A stretch of 64,000 bases of DNA from Pogonophryne albipinna (lineage: Eukaryota > Chordata > Actinopteri > Perciformes > Artedidraconidae): positions 33,693,420-33,757,419 of the forward strand of contig CM053243.1 in the NCBI GenBank assembly GCA_028583405.1, in the 5' to 3' direction. Positions 32,901-44,725 of the stretch are shown one piece after another (position 1 is the first letter of the stretch; every line of letters starts with the position of its first letter). A program made the translations under genes and the position numbers. Under the pieces are notes generated by a model. The model had not been told where the DNA came from and did not search any database. It saw only the letters and a list, made by a program, of their open reading frames with translations.

Positions 32901-35234
32901 GAACTTGAGTACATAGGATTTCCTCTTTTGTTTTTCTACATGCCTCCAGCCATTAACTCCAAACAGCAACTTTGTTTGCCGAGTGTGATGTTTTAAAATG
33001 ATTGTTTTCCCGCTTAAACAACAACAATATTTTGATAACGCTCCAATTTTGTTTGCTTTATTAATTGTTCCGAAACACAATGGTGGTACGGATCTAAAAT
33101 GTTTGGATTAAGAGCCTCTCTCTGTATGGCAGAGGTTGCCCCGAGGGGTTACGGATTCTTGTGGCATATTTAAAATTGAGGAACTTTGATAATACACTCA
33201 CAGCAGGGGGCAGGGACTGATCAGAGCTTACATTCAAAAATAAGAACACATTGCACCACCATGAAGGCAAGATAACAGAACACACTTTGATGAAGTAAAT
33301 AAAGCATTATGTTTTGGATTAGAATGTTGTAATGTCCTACTTTTGTTGTGGTATAAGAAACCAAAAGTTGTTTGTTGCACCTATATAACAGCCAACAACG
33401 TGTAGCAAGTTTGGTATTGCATTTTTTTGGGGGGTTTTCGCAGTGTGTCTCTTTATTTTTGTTTTTTGCGGTGATCCACGTCAGTTCTTTAATCTAGTGC
33501 TGCATTTCCAGCCAATCACGAGGGGCCTTTTTTTACAGCAGACATTTTGAGTTGTTGAAGAAGGAAAGTTTTTATTTTGTAAATACTGATCCTAACACTG
33601 AAGCAGTTAAATGTAATGCAGCCATCATCAACATTTGTGCTTTTTCTGCTTACCTTTAACATGCTTTCCGTATAAAAGACCTGATCATATTATATTAAAA
33701 TGTGTGGAGCAAGCTGACACGAGCACCTTTGTTGTTTTAAGAAATGTTGTGGCAGCTAATGATGAACTACCGTTTAACAGGACATAAAGGTGAGGCAATC
33801 ACAACAAAGGATCAAATGAATTGTTTTAGGTGCACTAGAAAAGATGGAGGATCAAAGATGATTAGTCATCCACTGACCACACAGGAGATGAAAGGAGACT
33901 TCTGATCTTCAAGCTGGTTATTTCCAGATCAGTAGTAAAGATGATGAACATGAGAGGAGGATGCAATGCTCGCTGACTTGCTATTGGCCAGCAACCTTGG
34001 GTTGCCTTTGAACATTGCACAAGTACTGTGGAGGCGCATACACAGTATGCAAACTTAACATTAGGCCCCTACATGAGTAAAACATGAACAACTATCCTTC
34101 AAAAGCTCATACACAGCATGCTGAGCCTTGAAATAGGTAGCAAAGCTCATGCAGAGAAAATATCACTTTAAATATGTATGTATGCAATTCCAAAAACAGC
34201 TTTTCATGTGATGGTCCTAATCGCTTTTCCTTTGCTTTATTAAAAAAGTATTACATTACAATAAAAGCATACAACTTGCTTAGCAAGCTTTCAACACCAG
34301 CAGCCCTGAGACCTGTGGTTCCTGACTGGGTGAATGCAGTGTTGATCAGAGTGCAGTAAATGCACTTTGAGATAGACAGAATCAAATGGAGCCCCTCATG
34401 GAGACTGTTGTTTTCACTTCCATTGACCACAGGGATGTTTAGGTAAGGAACACGTTTCCTATCATCAACTACTCTGTGTCTTCTAGTATCTTAGAGAGAC
34501 CATTGATCTACAGTCTCACCTGTCAAACTGAAAACTATCCAGCATGAATGGCAAAGCTTCAGTATCTCCCTCAGTTTCTTAGATAAGCCCCCTTTTTGCA
34601 TTAGTTCTTTTCCACTCTGCTCCACATCACCTCAAGATAACTCAGACCAACACTTTCATGGCTGGGCCTTGAACTATTAGTTGTTTTGATGTTTATGCAG
34701 CTGCTGCTAAACTTAAATAGTTCCTAGTTCAATCAGTCCAGACCTTCATCTCGTCTCCCTACCTTCTCTGCGCTTATATCATCTTAGGTCCAGTATCATT
34801 ATTATTGTATGTGGACATATTTCACTGTGGCCCAGAGCTCTGCAGGTGCACACCTCTCAACCTTTTAAGCTTATTGTAACTGCTTCTCGAGATCCCGAAA
34901 AATACTTTTGCAAATTTGCAATACATGCGACCACATACAGACATGGATCCAGACACACACCCAGCCTCACAAGTACTTGACCTCCATGCCAAACTTTAGA
35001 CTCCTAGGGCGAAAACTGTGGCCTCCAAATTATGGGGACATATTAGTTGGCTGACCGACCAACACCGCAGTCTTTAGAGCTGCTTGACGCAGATAAAAGC
35101 ATTCGGAATACCAGTGGAAATCAGTTGTACTCCAAACAATTGTCTGGCTACCTAACATTTATAATCCTGGATTATAAAACACAAAGTGTTATGAGCAGGT
35201 TTGTTTTAAAATAGGACCTTCAAAGAACTACAGT

Positions 35235-35345
35235 ATAAGATGGACTTTTATTAATCCCTCGTGGGGAAATTGTTTCTCTGCATTTGACCCATCCTAGTGT
35301 TAGGAGCAGTGTGCTGCCATTTTGAACGGCGCCCGGGGAGCAGTA
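35235..35345. mobile_element. Fish interspersed-repeat fragment
   Basis: ACTTTTATTAATCCCTCGTG, GGGAAATTGTTTCTCTGCAT and GGCGCCCGGGGAGCAG occur in the order found in a widespread fish LINE/SINE tail as I remember it. The family is not assigned. Confidence 0.45.
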
Positions 35346-35914
35346 TGATCATTGACTCTCTGTTATGGAGATAAACAAACTGACAAAAGCAATTACATGT
35401 TGTCTAACATTTTCATTTTTGCATGAATACCTTCATGAAGTCGTTTTGGTGCTTTTGCTCGTCCTCCACATTGATCACTATAATTATACGGATTCCTCTA
35501 GTCTCTCTTGACAACATATTTTTCCAAAATAAGTAGGCCATAGGTCTGGGAACGTTCTGTGCAGCCTTTGTGGCTGAGAGCCCTGCTAACTGCTGTCAAA
35601 AAGAAAGATCGTGAGCTTGCTGACCCCATGCAGGTGTGTTTCTGCATCTCAACAGGAGCAGTTCCCATGCACTGAACCATGTTGTCCTTCGCTAAGCATT
35701 TGATGCTGGCATGGGGAGCTTCAGGCCATGCTGTTACTTTGTTAGAATTGCAGGGGTTGTTACCTTTATCTTTGGCTTCCATGGAGGATTTGTTTTCATG
35801 GGATTTCTCATATCTGACTGCGTATTCCTCTGGAGAATGCAGATTAACTGGCAATACACTTCTAAAGAGTCTATTTTTACCCAACAAGTATTTATTGTAA
35901 CATAATACAGGGAA

Positions 35915-36010
35915 ACATGGCTTAGGAGGTAATCGGAAGGTTCCTAGTTTGATCCCTGGCTCCTCCAGAGAGTGTGGAAGTGTCCTTGAGCAAGACAATG
36001 TAATCCTAAC
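35915..36010 (+). mobile_element. tRNA-derived SINE fragment
   Basis: An A-box-like TGGCTTAGGAGG (35918-35929) and a B-box-like GTTTGATCCC (35947-35956) are followed by GGCTCCTCCAGAG and GTGTCCTTGAGCAAGACA, the tRNA head and conserved core of a fish SINE. The boxes are only 17 bases apart, so roughly 15 bases of the tRNA-like head are deleted and Pol III transcription is unlikely. The minus-strand frame 35498-35998 overlaps it and is not considered a gene. Confidence 0.6.
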
Positions 36011-39000
36011 CGCTTATTATTATAGCAGCATTATTTTTTAATATCGTTACTGATGGAATGGAACGGCATATGTTTGTTATTTGGCTACCATCTTAATATT
36101 TCCAATGCAATCAAACATTTACACCTATGCGTCAGAAAGCACAGAAAATACATTGCATACAGAAATCACATACTGCAGGAAGGGAGACTTGTCCACTCTG
36201 ATCTACCACAAACATTGCAATTTGTACACAGCAAACACTGTTTCCTTGTTTGTTTGCTTTTAGACTTTGAAATGTTTGCTTTACATTTGTCAGTTGAACA
36301 CAAACACACCAGTGGAATCAATCGTCATCTCTTACATCCTACACATATTTGCTTGCAAATGTGTAGATGTCGCTCCCTCTTTGTTTCATCCTCTATTCTC
36401 TAAACAGTGGCAGAATAATTAAAGTTGCAAGCTGGAGAAATGTGTTCCTCTCTACAACAAGCCTAATGTGTAATAGACGGGTTAATGGGCTCATTGTTTA
36501 GGACTGTAATAAAGAACATGGAAGCTTGAAGTAAAGAAAAAAATTAAATAAGACTTTGTTGGTAAGAAAAGCCTTTGGGGAAATGTTGGACAGCACCAAT
36601 GACTGAAAACATGTGTGAAATGTAAAAGAGAAATGATGGATTGTATATGTTTGACTCACTTGAGGATATTGAGATTTGAAATAGACACTGTAACCTCAAA
36701 CTATAGTTGACCCCAAATACATTGGAGCTGTTTTCACGTTGCCAAATGGTGTTTCTCAAAGATGTTATGCTCACAGATCAAAAGTAAGATCCTTTCACCT
36801 ACATTTCAGATTTTGTTCAGTCACAAATGCAGACCCTGCTCCAAACGTTTATATTATTGAATAGCAATAAAAAGCATTTGTCAGCTATGGAAAAGATTCA
36901 TGCAAATAGACACATCCTCTGAGCACAATTTGCATGTGCATCAATCAAAACAAAAAGCTGAATTATTTATTATATCAAGGGAAATACTCTGAAACTCAAG
37001 CTGCATTGATGATTCATGACAGCGGTCACAAGTTGAAACTATCCAGAAGGGACATAGCAGACAAATAACGTGAATAGAGAACTGAGTTACAATGCTAATT
37101 GGTTTGCAACTAACAACAGAGCTTTGTATTCAATTTCCTTTTGAGTAAATCCTTTTTCATGAATTTCTCATGTTATCTTGTCTGCCTCCCATATGAGGGG
37201 ATCAACCATCTCTTTTTTTTAAAAGTCCAAGTTCCAGCTTTAATGTAAACATCCTTCCAACATTAAGCTGCAACATAAATGTACTTAATAGTACCTGAAA
37301 ACACCCGTAGGGCATGAATGCACCACTGCGTATAGCTAATTTGTCTAGATGCTGCCTGCCGTTTTCAATGACCCATTCGCAGAGCACGGCTCTCTTCGGT
37401 TTGCCCGGCATCAAACAGCAAGGCACCATAAGAGAGGAGGTGCAGGGTTTCAAAACAACAAGAGACTAACGGTGAGCCGAGAGCTGCTTTTGAGAGAAGA
37501 CTGACAGGGTGAGAGGTCCACAGAGAAAAGGCAAGCATTCATAGGAGAGAAAAATACTTGTCTACTCATATTCCTCCCATTCACAATCAAATGAAAAAAA
37601 TCAAAACAAATCATGGTGGGCACAAAGAATGCATGGAACAATAGAACAAAGGGTAAAAATGTTCTTCGCTTTAAAAAGATAATTCAAGCCACACTCTCAA
37701 AGTAAAGACTATGAGCACTGTACCTGAGGTAGTAAATGAAAGGATACATTTCTTTATTCAGAAATGCAGCTCAAGGTCAAAACTAAGTGGTGATACAACA
37801 AGCAGCTCTGAGCTGTGAGGCCAGATTACACAGATAGTACCCTGCCCTTACCACACGCTGAATCATAAATCATGCATAGTATTTTGGTAAGAAAATCACC
37901 ACCACATTTGCATTTGCTTGTTTCCGATTATCAAGGACATCAGTGAGCCTCATCTTCATTCATATGCCTGACTTGACAAGATAAAAATCACATTATGTGT
38001 CAAACAGATAAGCATGTTGCCCCATGTTCTGCATCGAGTATCTTTGTAATATTTCATTTCACTCCGAGGTTCAGCATCTGCCACAACACATCAAAGTTAA
38101 ATGTGTGCTTGTCTCTTTTGAATAATATGTTATGGTCCAATATTTTTGGACCAGTCCACGTTATCCATCGGAGAATTCACATGATTATTGAAAGACGGAG
38201 TGGGAGGTTACGATGGAGCTACTGATAGACACTTGTATTGAGTCAGACTGCTTCCTACAATGCACTATACTCACTGGACCGACGTGTCCGACATATGCAG
38301 CCGACCGAAATGAAAACTTCTGCAGGAAGGCAAAATGGAAGCTGCAATTACTGTTCCATTGGAACTACTCCGACCACAGTCCAATTACTTTAATTCACTG
38401 TGAGTGATGTTTAGTTTGTGTTTGTGCAATAAAAGCAGGATCATTCTAATCTTCACTATCGAGTTTACATTTTTATAAAGCGAGGTAGACAGCCTGAGAG
38501 ATTCTAAAAAGCACTACACTGATAATTTGAAGCACTCTTACCAAAACGCTTTTGTGGTGTATGAGTTACAGATCAAATACGCAGTGGCTATTCAGTTCCC
38601 ACGTATGACAGCCTGATGAATATGGGGAGATTGTCCCATCATAAAACAAAATCCTGTTTGAAATGTAAAATAAATATTGCTTCACGGCACAGTTTTTTGT
38701 TAAATAATTGTATTTATTGTGGAACTATTTCGATTTTGTCAAGCAATATAAATATACTAGTGAATTACATAAGACTGTTTTGCTTTGTTATTGAGGAATT
38801 GAGATCGTTTGTCAAAGTAAAGACAAATGACAGTGTAATTTCTCTCACTTCGCATGAGGCTCTTCTGAGAATGTGTACCACAGAAATAGCTGCAACTGAA
38901 ATCACAAGATTGATGGGAGAAGTAGAGCTTGAAGGTTTTAGCAAGTTAAAGTTCCCCTGGGTCAAAATCAAAGAGGGGTTTAAAGATCTCTGACAAGTTC

Positions 39001-39884
39001 CTCCCTCATTCCATGTATCACCACGTGGCTTTATATAACTGCTAGGTCAACAGCGGCATGGGATGAGGTCATTTTGCATACATTTCAGATAGTCATATAA
39101 AAAGATATACCATGGCATGTTTAGATGTTAATTAAAAAAGGTTTGTACAGTATGAGCAAAGACATTCTTTCACTGAAATTGGCACACTGTACTTGTTTAC
39201 AGTATACTCAGAGTTCAGAAGCACAGCAGGGTGATTGTCTTTTGTGACCAAGCTATTTTATTGATTTCATTTCTAGTGAGCAATGTCACCATAGTAACAT
39301 GCTATGCAAAGACAGGGGTGGGGGCAGTTATATCTTTGTAAGTGGAGAAAAAATGCAATTTCCAATGACTTTGCAAAAATAGACCTGGTTTTATGTTTTA
39401 AGAAATGTATTTAGCTCATAGTGTATGTTAGGTTAGGTTGAGAAAAGAGCTTATGGGTTATAATGCTAGACGAATCATTTTCAAAAATAGTTTATTATCC
39501 TTAAAATATTTAATTGCAGTTATGATTTGTTAAGAAACACACAGTATTTACAAGATATTTGAGTGGTACGAGAAGAAAATAACTCAACACTTAAAATGCA
39601 ATATATTCTAGTTCTAGTCAAATCCGTCTAAAAATGGAAACCTCGTCACTATATAAACCTTTTCTACTTCCTGAAAACAGGTTTCAACGCTTTTCAGTTG
39701 GAATTAATCACAACAATATTTAGGAAAAAAAGCTGATTTTGTTTTCTAATAAATGTTAAAAATCTTTTTTCTAATGTTTATTTTGTTCCATTTAGAGGAC
39801 AGAATTACTTTTATCAAAATTGTCAGAGGCATTTGTGTACCACCAGTCCTCTCCACTAACTCCCCTTTTACCATGTCTCCACAG

Positions 39885-41744
39885 GTACGCAATAGGATGG
39901 TGTTTGGCGAGGCAGGAGGGCACAGCTACTTGGTGGCATGCTGGCAGCCCATCCTGATCCTCATGCTGGGCACTGTCCTCTCCGGCTCCACCACCGGTTG
40001 CCCCTCCCGATGTGACTGCAACGGTCAGGAGCGTTCAGTCGCGTGCAATCGACGGAGACTGGCAACTCTTCCTGAGGGCATCCCCACAGAGACTAGGCTG
40101 CTAGACCTTAGCAAGAACCGTCTGAAAACACTGGGGACCGAGGAGTTCATTAATTACCCTCAACTGGAGGAGCTGCAACTCAACGAAAACATTATTTCGT
40201 CCATTGAACCAGGAGCTTTTGGCAATCTCAATAACCTTCGAACTCTAGGTTTGCGTAACAACCAGCTAAAGCTCATTCAGCTGGGGGTGTTCACAGGCCT
40301 GACCAACCTCACCCAGCTTGATATAAGTGAAAACAAAATTGTCATTCTGCTCGACTACATGTTCCAGGAGCTCTACAACCTGAGGGCTCTGGAGGTAGGC
40401 GACAATGACCTGGTATTCATCTCACCCCGATCATTTCATGGCCTAAGCAACCTTGAAAGCCTCAACATTGAGGGGCGCAATCTGGCCTCAGTGCCCACTG
40501 ATGCCCTGAGCCATCTGCATAACATCTTGTCACTTCAATTACGCTATCTCAACGTCACTGTCATGAGGGATTACTCCTTTAAAAGGCTCTATCGACTCAG
40601 AGTGCTGGAGATTTCTCAAATGCCTGCCTTGGATACCATGACCGCAAAATGCTTGTATGGACTCAACCTCACATCATTGTCCATCACAAACTGTAATCTT
40701 ACGGTCATCCCCTACCAAGCCATCAGTCACCTAAGGCATCTCCGGTTTTTGAATCTGTCTTTCAATCCCATTCATACCGTGGAGGGAAACAAACTGTTCA
40801 ATCTGCAGAAGCTCCAAGCTTTTCATTTGGCCGGTGGAAGATTAGCTGCCATTGAACCCTACTCATTCCGAGGGCTCAACCACCTCCGTGTACTCAATGT
40901 GTCCAGCAACAGCCTGAACACCCTAGAGGAGTCTGTCTTCCACTCAGTGGGAAACCTGGAGACTCTGGCTTTGTATGACAACCCGTTGGCCTGTGACTGT
41001 CGCCTGCTCTGGGTCTTTCGCCGGCGGTGGAGGCTCAACTTTAACAGACAACAGCCCGTGTGTGCATCACCTGACGTTGTTCAAGGGAAAGAGTTCAAAG
41101 ATTTCCCAGACATTCTCCCATCCGACTATTTCATCTGCCAGAAATCAAAGATAATGGATTATAAGGTTCAAGTAAGCCATGTAGATGAAGGAACTACGGT
41201 TCATTTCGCTTGCAAAGCTGAGGGAAATCCAGGCCCTGTGATAATGTGGCTGTCCCCTAAGAAGAATTACATCACTACCAAATCTGCGGTGTCAAGACTT
41301 TCTGTGTCTAATGAGGGCACACTGGAGTTGCGTTACGCCCAAATCCAAGACAACGGCACCTACTTGTGCATTGCAAGCAATGCAGCAGGCAATGACACCA
41401 AAGCTGCTCACCTTTTTGTGCATAGCTACTCCCCCAATTGGCCCCAACAGTCAAATAAGTCATTTGCCTTCATTTCCAACCAGCCAAGCGATGAAGGCGC
41501 TAATGTGACCCGGGCCACTATTCCATTTCCGTTTGACGTTAAGACACTTATAATTGCAACCACCATGGGATTTATCTCTTTCCTTGGAGTTGTTCTCTTC
41601 TGTCTTGTAATATTATTCCTCTGGAGTCGTGGGAAAAACAATATCAAGTCGAGTATAGAGGTTGAATATGTGCCACGTAAAGAGGAACCAGAGGAGGCCA
41701 GTCCAACTGAGGAACCCATACAATTCAACATGAAGATCATGTGA
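39885..41744 (+). CDS. lingo1: LINGO1-like LRR and Ig domain transmembrane protein
   Basis: Neuronal cell-surface protein; LINGO1 in mammals is a co-receptor of the Nogo receptor/p75 complex and restrains axon growth and oligodendrocyte maturation. From the ATG at 39897 it is 615 residues, normal for the family: signal peptide 1-34, LRRNT with CPSRCDC at 35-41, about 12 leucine-rich repeats to about 355, LRRCT 362-414 ([11 protein letters not shown]), an I-set Ig domain about 425-508 with Cys439 and Cys491 ([16 protein letters not shown]), a transmembrane helix about 551-575, and a short tail with VEYVPRK. The stalk [20 protein letters not shown] marks it as LINGO1 rather than LINGO2/3/4. Several Asn glycosylation sites are visible. 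Which teleost paralogue (1a or 1b) is not settled. The open frame continues upstream to 39753, but that part is intron. Confidence 0.95.
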   Translation, partial: VRNRMVFGEAGGHSYLVACWQPILILMLGTVLSGSTTGCPSRCDCNGQERSVACNRRRLATLPEGIPTETRLLDLSKNRLKTLGTEEFINYPQLEELQLNENIISSIEPGAFGNLNNLRTLGLRNNQLKLIQLGVFTGLTNLTQLDISENKIVILLDYMFQELYNLRALEVGDNDLVFISPRSFHGLSNLESLNIEGRNLASVPTDALSHLHNILSLQLRYLNVTVMRDYSFKRLYRLRVLEISQMPALDTMTAKCLYGLNLTSLSITNCNLTVIPYQAISHLRHLRFLNLSFNPIHTVEGNKLFNLQKLQAFHLAGGRLAAIEPYSFRGLNHLRVLNVSSNSLNTLEESVFHSVGNLETLALYDNPLACDCRLLWVFRRRWRLNFNRQQPVCASPDVVQGKEFKDFPDILPSDYFICQKSKIMDYKVQVSHVDEGTTVHFACKAEGNPGPVIMWLSPKKNYITTKSAVSRLSVSNEGTLELRYAQIQDNGTYLCIASNAAGNDTKAAHLFVHSYSPNWPQQSNKSFAFISNQPSDEGANVTRATIPFPFDVKTLIIATTMGFISFLGVVLFCLVILFLWSRGKNNIKSSIEVEYVPRKEEPEEASPTEEPIQFNMKIM

Positions 41745-42250
41745 ACCTCAAATGGAGAAGCTTACAAACAGCAGTCGGGATTCATACCACCTTTGCTTCA
41801 AATATGTACTCAGTTAGTGAGCAATATAAATTGCACAGCAGCAAACGCATCTTGACAAAAGACCCTTGAATCTTTCTTTTTTTTTTTACTACAGGGACTG
41901 AAACTTTAAAAGCAAATGTTGAACTTCAAATATTCAAATTTCTGTATATATGTATTGGCAATACTTTATCAGTATGTTAACATGCACTCAACAACATATT
42001 CCTTTGTCAAACAAAATGATGGAAATAGCACATGGATCACAGTAGATGGATTGTCAAAAAATGATATGTGGGTTTGTGTCTGGAAGGATGTGGACATTAG
42101 TCTGCAGATACGATCTAATTATGAGCACACAATAAGAGAAAGATATTTTTGTTATGATCTTGTTGCCATGTGTCGCTATTATAATGTACAAAGCACAATA
42201 ACCGATGAGAACCTAAGTTCAGTTGCTTAATAAAAATGTGAAAGGAATTT
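41745..42250 (+). other. lingo1 3' untranslated region
   Basis: AT-rich sequence follows the TGA. A canonical AATAAA at 42229-42234 is the first good poly(A) signal, giving a 3' UTR of about 500 bases; later A-rich signals (for example near 42787) could give longer forms. The 104-codon frame at 41916 has no known domain and lies in the UTR. Confidence 0.5.
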
Positions 42251-43590
42251 TTGCCATTTCATATAGTCCCATCATAAGCAATTGATGGAATGTGACATGA
42301 GTATCATATCTATTTTCAAAAGATAAATAGCAAAAGATAACAGGTTGATAATAAAGTTATTTTGTGAGAGAATATAGATGTACTTTCAATGAAGAAGTCA
42401 TGAAATTGCCAAGATCAACGTTAAACTTTGAGAAAGAAAAAATCTGCATTGCAAGATCGCATATTTGGAAATAAGTTTGTAATGTTGAGCAAATAATTAC
42501 TTGTTATTTAAGAAAATATCTGTTAAAAACAATATGATGGTGGATTAGAAGGACACTTTCTAACCACCCTGCAGGTCTTTTAGAGCAGTAAATGATGCCT
42601 TTAATATCATTATTTTGTATTCTGATTTTTTTTCCTTCAACTTGCGCATGTTGAAAAAAGACATGTGACAGTTAATCCAACAGTAGAGTTTCCCCATTAT
42701 GTCATAGGCAAGCCTTTTGGTCCATTGGGTTTACATTTGACTGTCTATCAGTTAAATGATAAGTGTGCATGTTAACACACTGAAGAAAATAAATAAGCCA
42801 GTACGTGATTTTCTCCTTTCTGCCAACAAAGGAAGTGTTTCATTAAATGTATTAACATACATGTTCAGCTATACATATTCTTTCTGTATTTCATTATGTT
42901 CTTGTACAATATGATATGGCACAAATGTAATGCTTTTAATGGCTGAGTTCTGAACATATTACCATCCAAAGAGCAGATTAAATATTGATGTTTTTTTGAT
43001 GTGACCAAACAAGAATGAGTGTTACAGCTCTTCAAAGTACCTTTGAAAATCATCAGATTAACAATTTATCATCAAGTGCAACAAACTTAATTTGTTTACT
43101 GATTTGGCAGCTCAATAAGCGTAAGGACTACGAGTCCTGCGGTTAAATTGTCACCAGTGCATCAATAAAAACGCTGACATTATTAAATTGTTGTTTTAAG
43201 TAACCCATTTTCCAGCTTTCAGCTGAGCAATACCCAATGTGTAAGGGGTAACATTGAGTTTAATGCCTCATAGGGATTTTATGTTGTCTAATTAATTTCA
43301 CAGTCAAGGCCTGCTCTGAAGATAATGTGTTCATTAACTCTTAAAATACTTGTTTAAAAAAAAGGGATGGGCAGATGAAAATTATATTAAAATAAATACG
43401 ATTTTATACTACCGGGTGCTTATTTAATGCTAATTTAGTATAGAATGTGACGATGCGTTTATCATCTCTAAATTACGTTTACTCCTGTGCTGCAAGTAAT
43501 AACTACAGAGCTCATTGCTTTAAATACAGAGGCTCAAAATGAAGCACACTTCATTGAATACCAATGAAATACTCATATTACCGATGAATG
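42251..43590. other. AT-rich intergenic region downstream of lingo1
   Basis: No genes or clear repeats are seen. Part may belong to an extended lingo1 3' UTR. Confidence 0.5.
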
Positions 43591-43594
43591 TTAA

Positions 43595-44161
43595 AGGTCC
43601 CATGTCATGCTTTTCTGGTTATTAACCGTCCCCTTGTGTGTTATGAAGGTTTTTATGCATGTAAACGGTTTGCAAAGTCACGAACCCTCAAAGTACACCC
43701 TGTAGCGAGTAAAACTCTAACACAGAAAAGACCTGTCTATGCTGCCCCAGAACACCTCGTTGGAGATTTCTCTTTTCCCATTTGTTTCTTCCGGGAACCG
43801 CATGACATCATGCGGTTCCAAAATGGACCAATCCGCGGAGCTCCTCACACACCAGGAGGGGTGGGGACCTTTAGCGTACATTTTCAACTAACAGGGAGTC
43901 CCCTGGTTGGTAATAGACGAGTTGGGATCGCGGAGAAATGCTCTCTGCAGACCCATTCTCACAGCGTTTATAAACCCAACAGGGATGGGGGGGGGGGCAG
44001 GAGCTCCAACAAGCCGTTTAGGACAGAGTGAATACACATACTTTACAGAGATGCTGTATGAGAAACCAATGTGAGTTAGGAAAATTGCACAATATAAATC
44101 TATTTTGGTAGACCTCAACAATGTAATCATGATCAGTAGAAATGACCATGACATGGGACCT
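43595..44161. mobile_element. TTAA-target MITE, 567 bp
   Basis: Perfect 15-bp inverted ends AGGTCCCATGTCATG are flanked by TTAA on both sides (43591-43594, 44162-44165). TTAA duplication is typical of piggyBac and Kolobok elements. The 147-codon frame inside has no known motif and the element is judged non-coding. It contains an internal palindrome CCGCATGACATCATGCGG and a G run of nine. Confidence 0.85.
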
Positions 44162-44165
44162 TTAA

Positions 44166-44717
44166 TATTTGAACTTGCCAATGTGGTCATAAAATGTCAT
44201 ACAATGTGTACAGAACTGGTAGTAATGTGACACCATGCACTTGTCCCAGGGATGTATGTAGTTGTGCCCTGTAAACCAAAAAGCCATGACAAAGTGAGAT
44301 CAGGTTACCATGGTATCCTTTTTCCTTTTGTCACACTTGGCTCAGCTTTCATCAGTCTAAGCTGCATACTGTTAGGTTCAGCCCTCCTTTGAGCTTAACA
44401 CACAACAACATTCATACTAAGCACTGTGTAGGCTGTGGCAATTCCTAAGTTGTGCAAGCAGCCACTTCTCCTACTAAATGTTTGGTTGTAGTGATAACAG
44501 AACAGAAACATACCATTCAACTGTCAACTTCACACAGGTGACAGCACATTACACTGAAGGCTTAAAAAGGCAGAAAGACGCCTGGTCCTGTTTTAAAGCA
44601 GTAAATGCCAGAATGATACAAAAAACATCACGGGGACATCAAGAAAGAATGTGCTTGCCTCTGGACAGGCTTATACAAATAATATGTTGTTTTTTCTTTT
44701 AAATCACATGATATTAT
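44166..44717. other. Intergenic stretch between two transposons
   Basis: Nothing recognisable. Confidence 0.6.
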
Positions 44718-44725
44718 CATGATAT

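Larger units (their letters stand above)
26323..39884 (+). other. Inferred lingo1 intron, 13.6 kb
   Basis: It has a GTAAGT donor and an acceptor CCATGTCTCCACAG preceded by a pyrimidine stretch and a consensus branch site CACTAAC (39854-39860). It contains a poly-C run, a hAT MITE (27788-28375), a putative Penelope-like tail (about 32785), a LINE/SINE scrap (35235) and a tRNA-type SINE (35915). Otherwise no gene is seen; frames of 60-166 codons in it have no recognised domain. The transposon load is much lower than in the flanks. Confidence 0.5.

Noticed and set aside
35498..35998. 166-codon minus-strand frame
   Set aside because: Its first part is the reverse complement of a tRNA-type SINE, and the remainder has no recognisable domain or splice context.
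38616..38993. 125-codon plus frame shortly before lingo1
   Set aside because: No recognised domain, inside the inferred intron, no matching splice sites.
39753..39884. Upstream extension of the lingo1 frame
   Set aside because: This part contains the branch site, pyrimidine tract and AG acceptor; LINGO1 proteins start at the position equivalent to 39897 or a few codons before.
43588..44031. 147-codon frame
   Set aside because: Contained in the TTAA MITE and starting in its terminal repeat; no domain.
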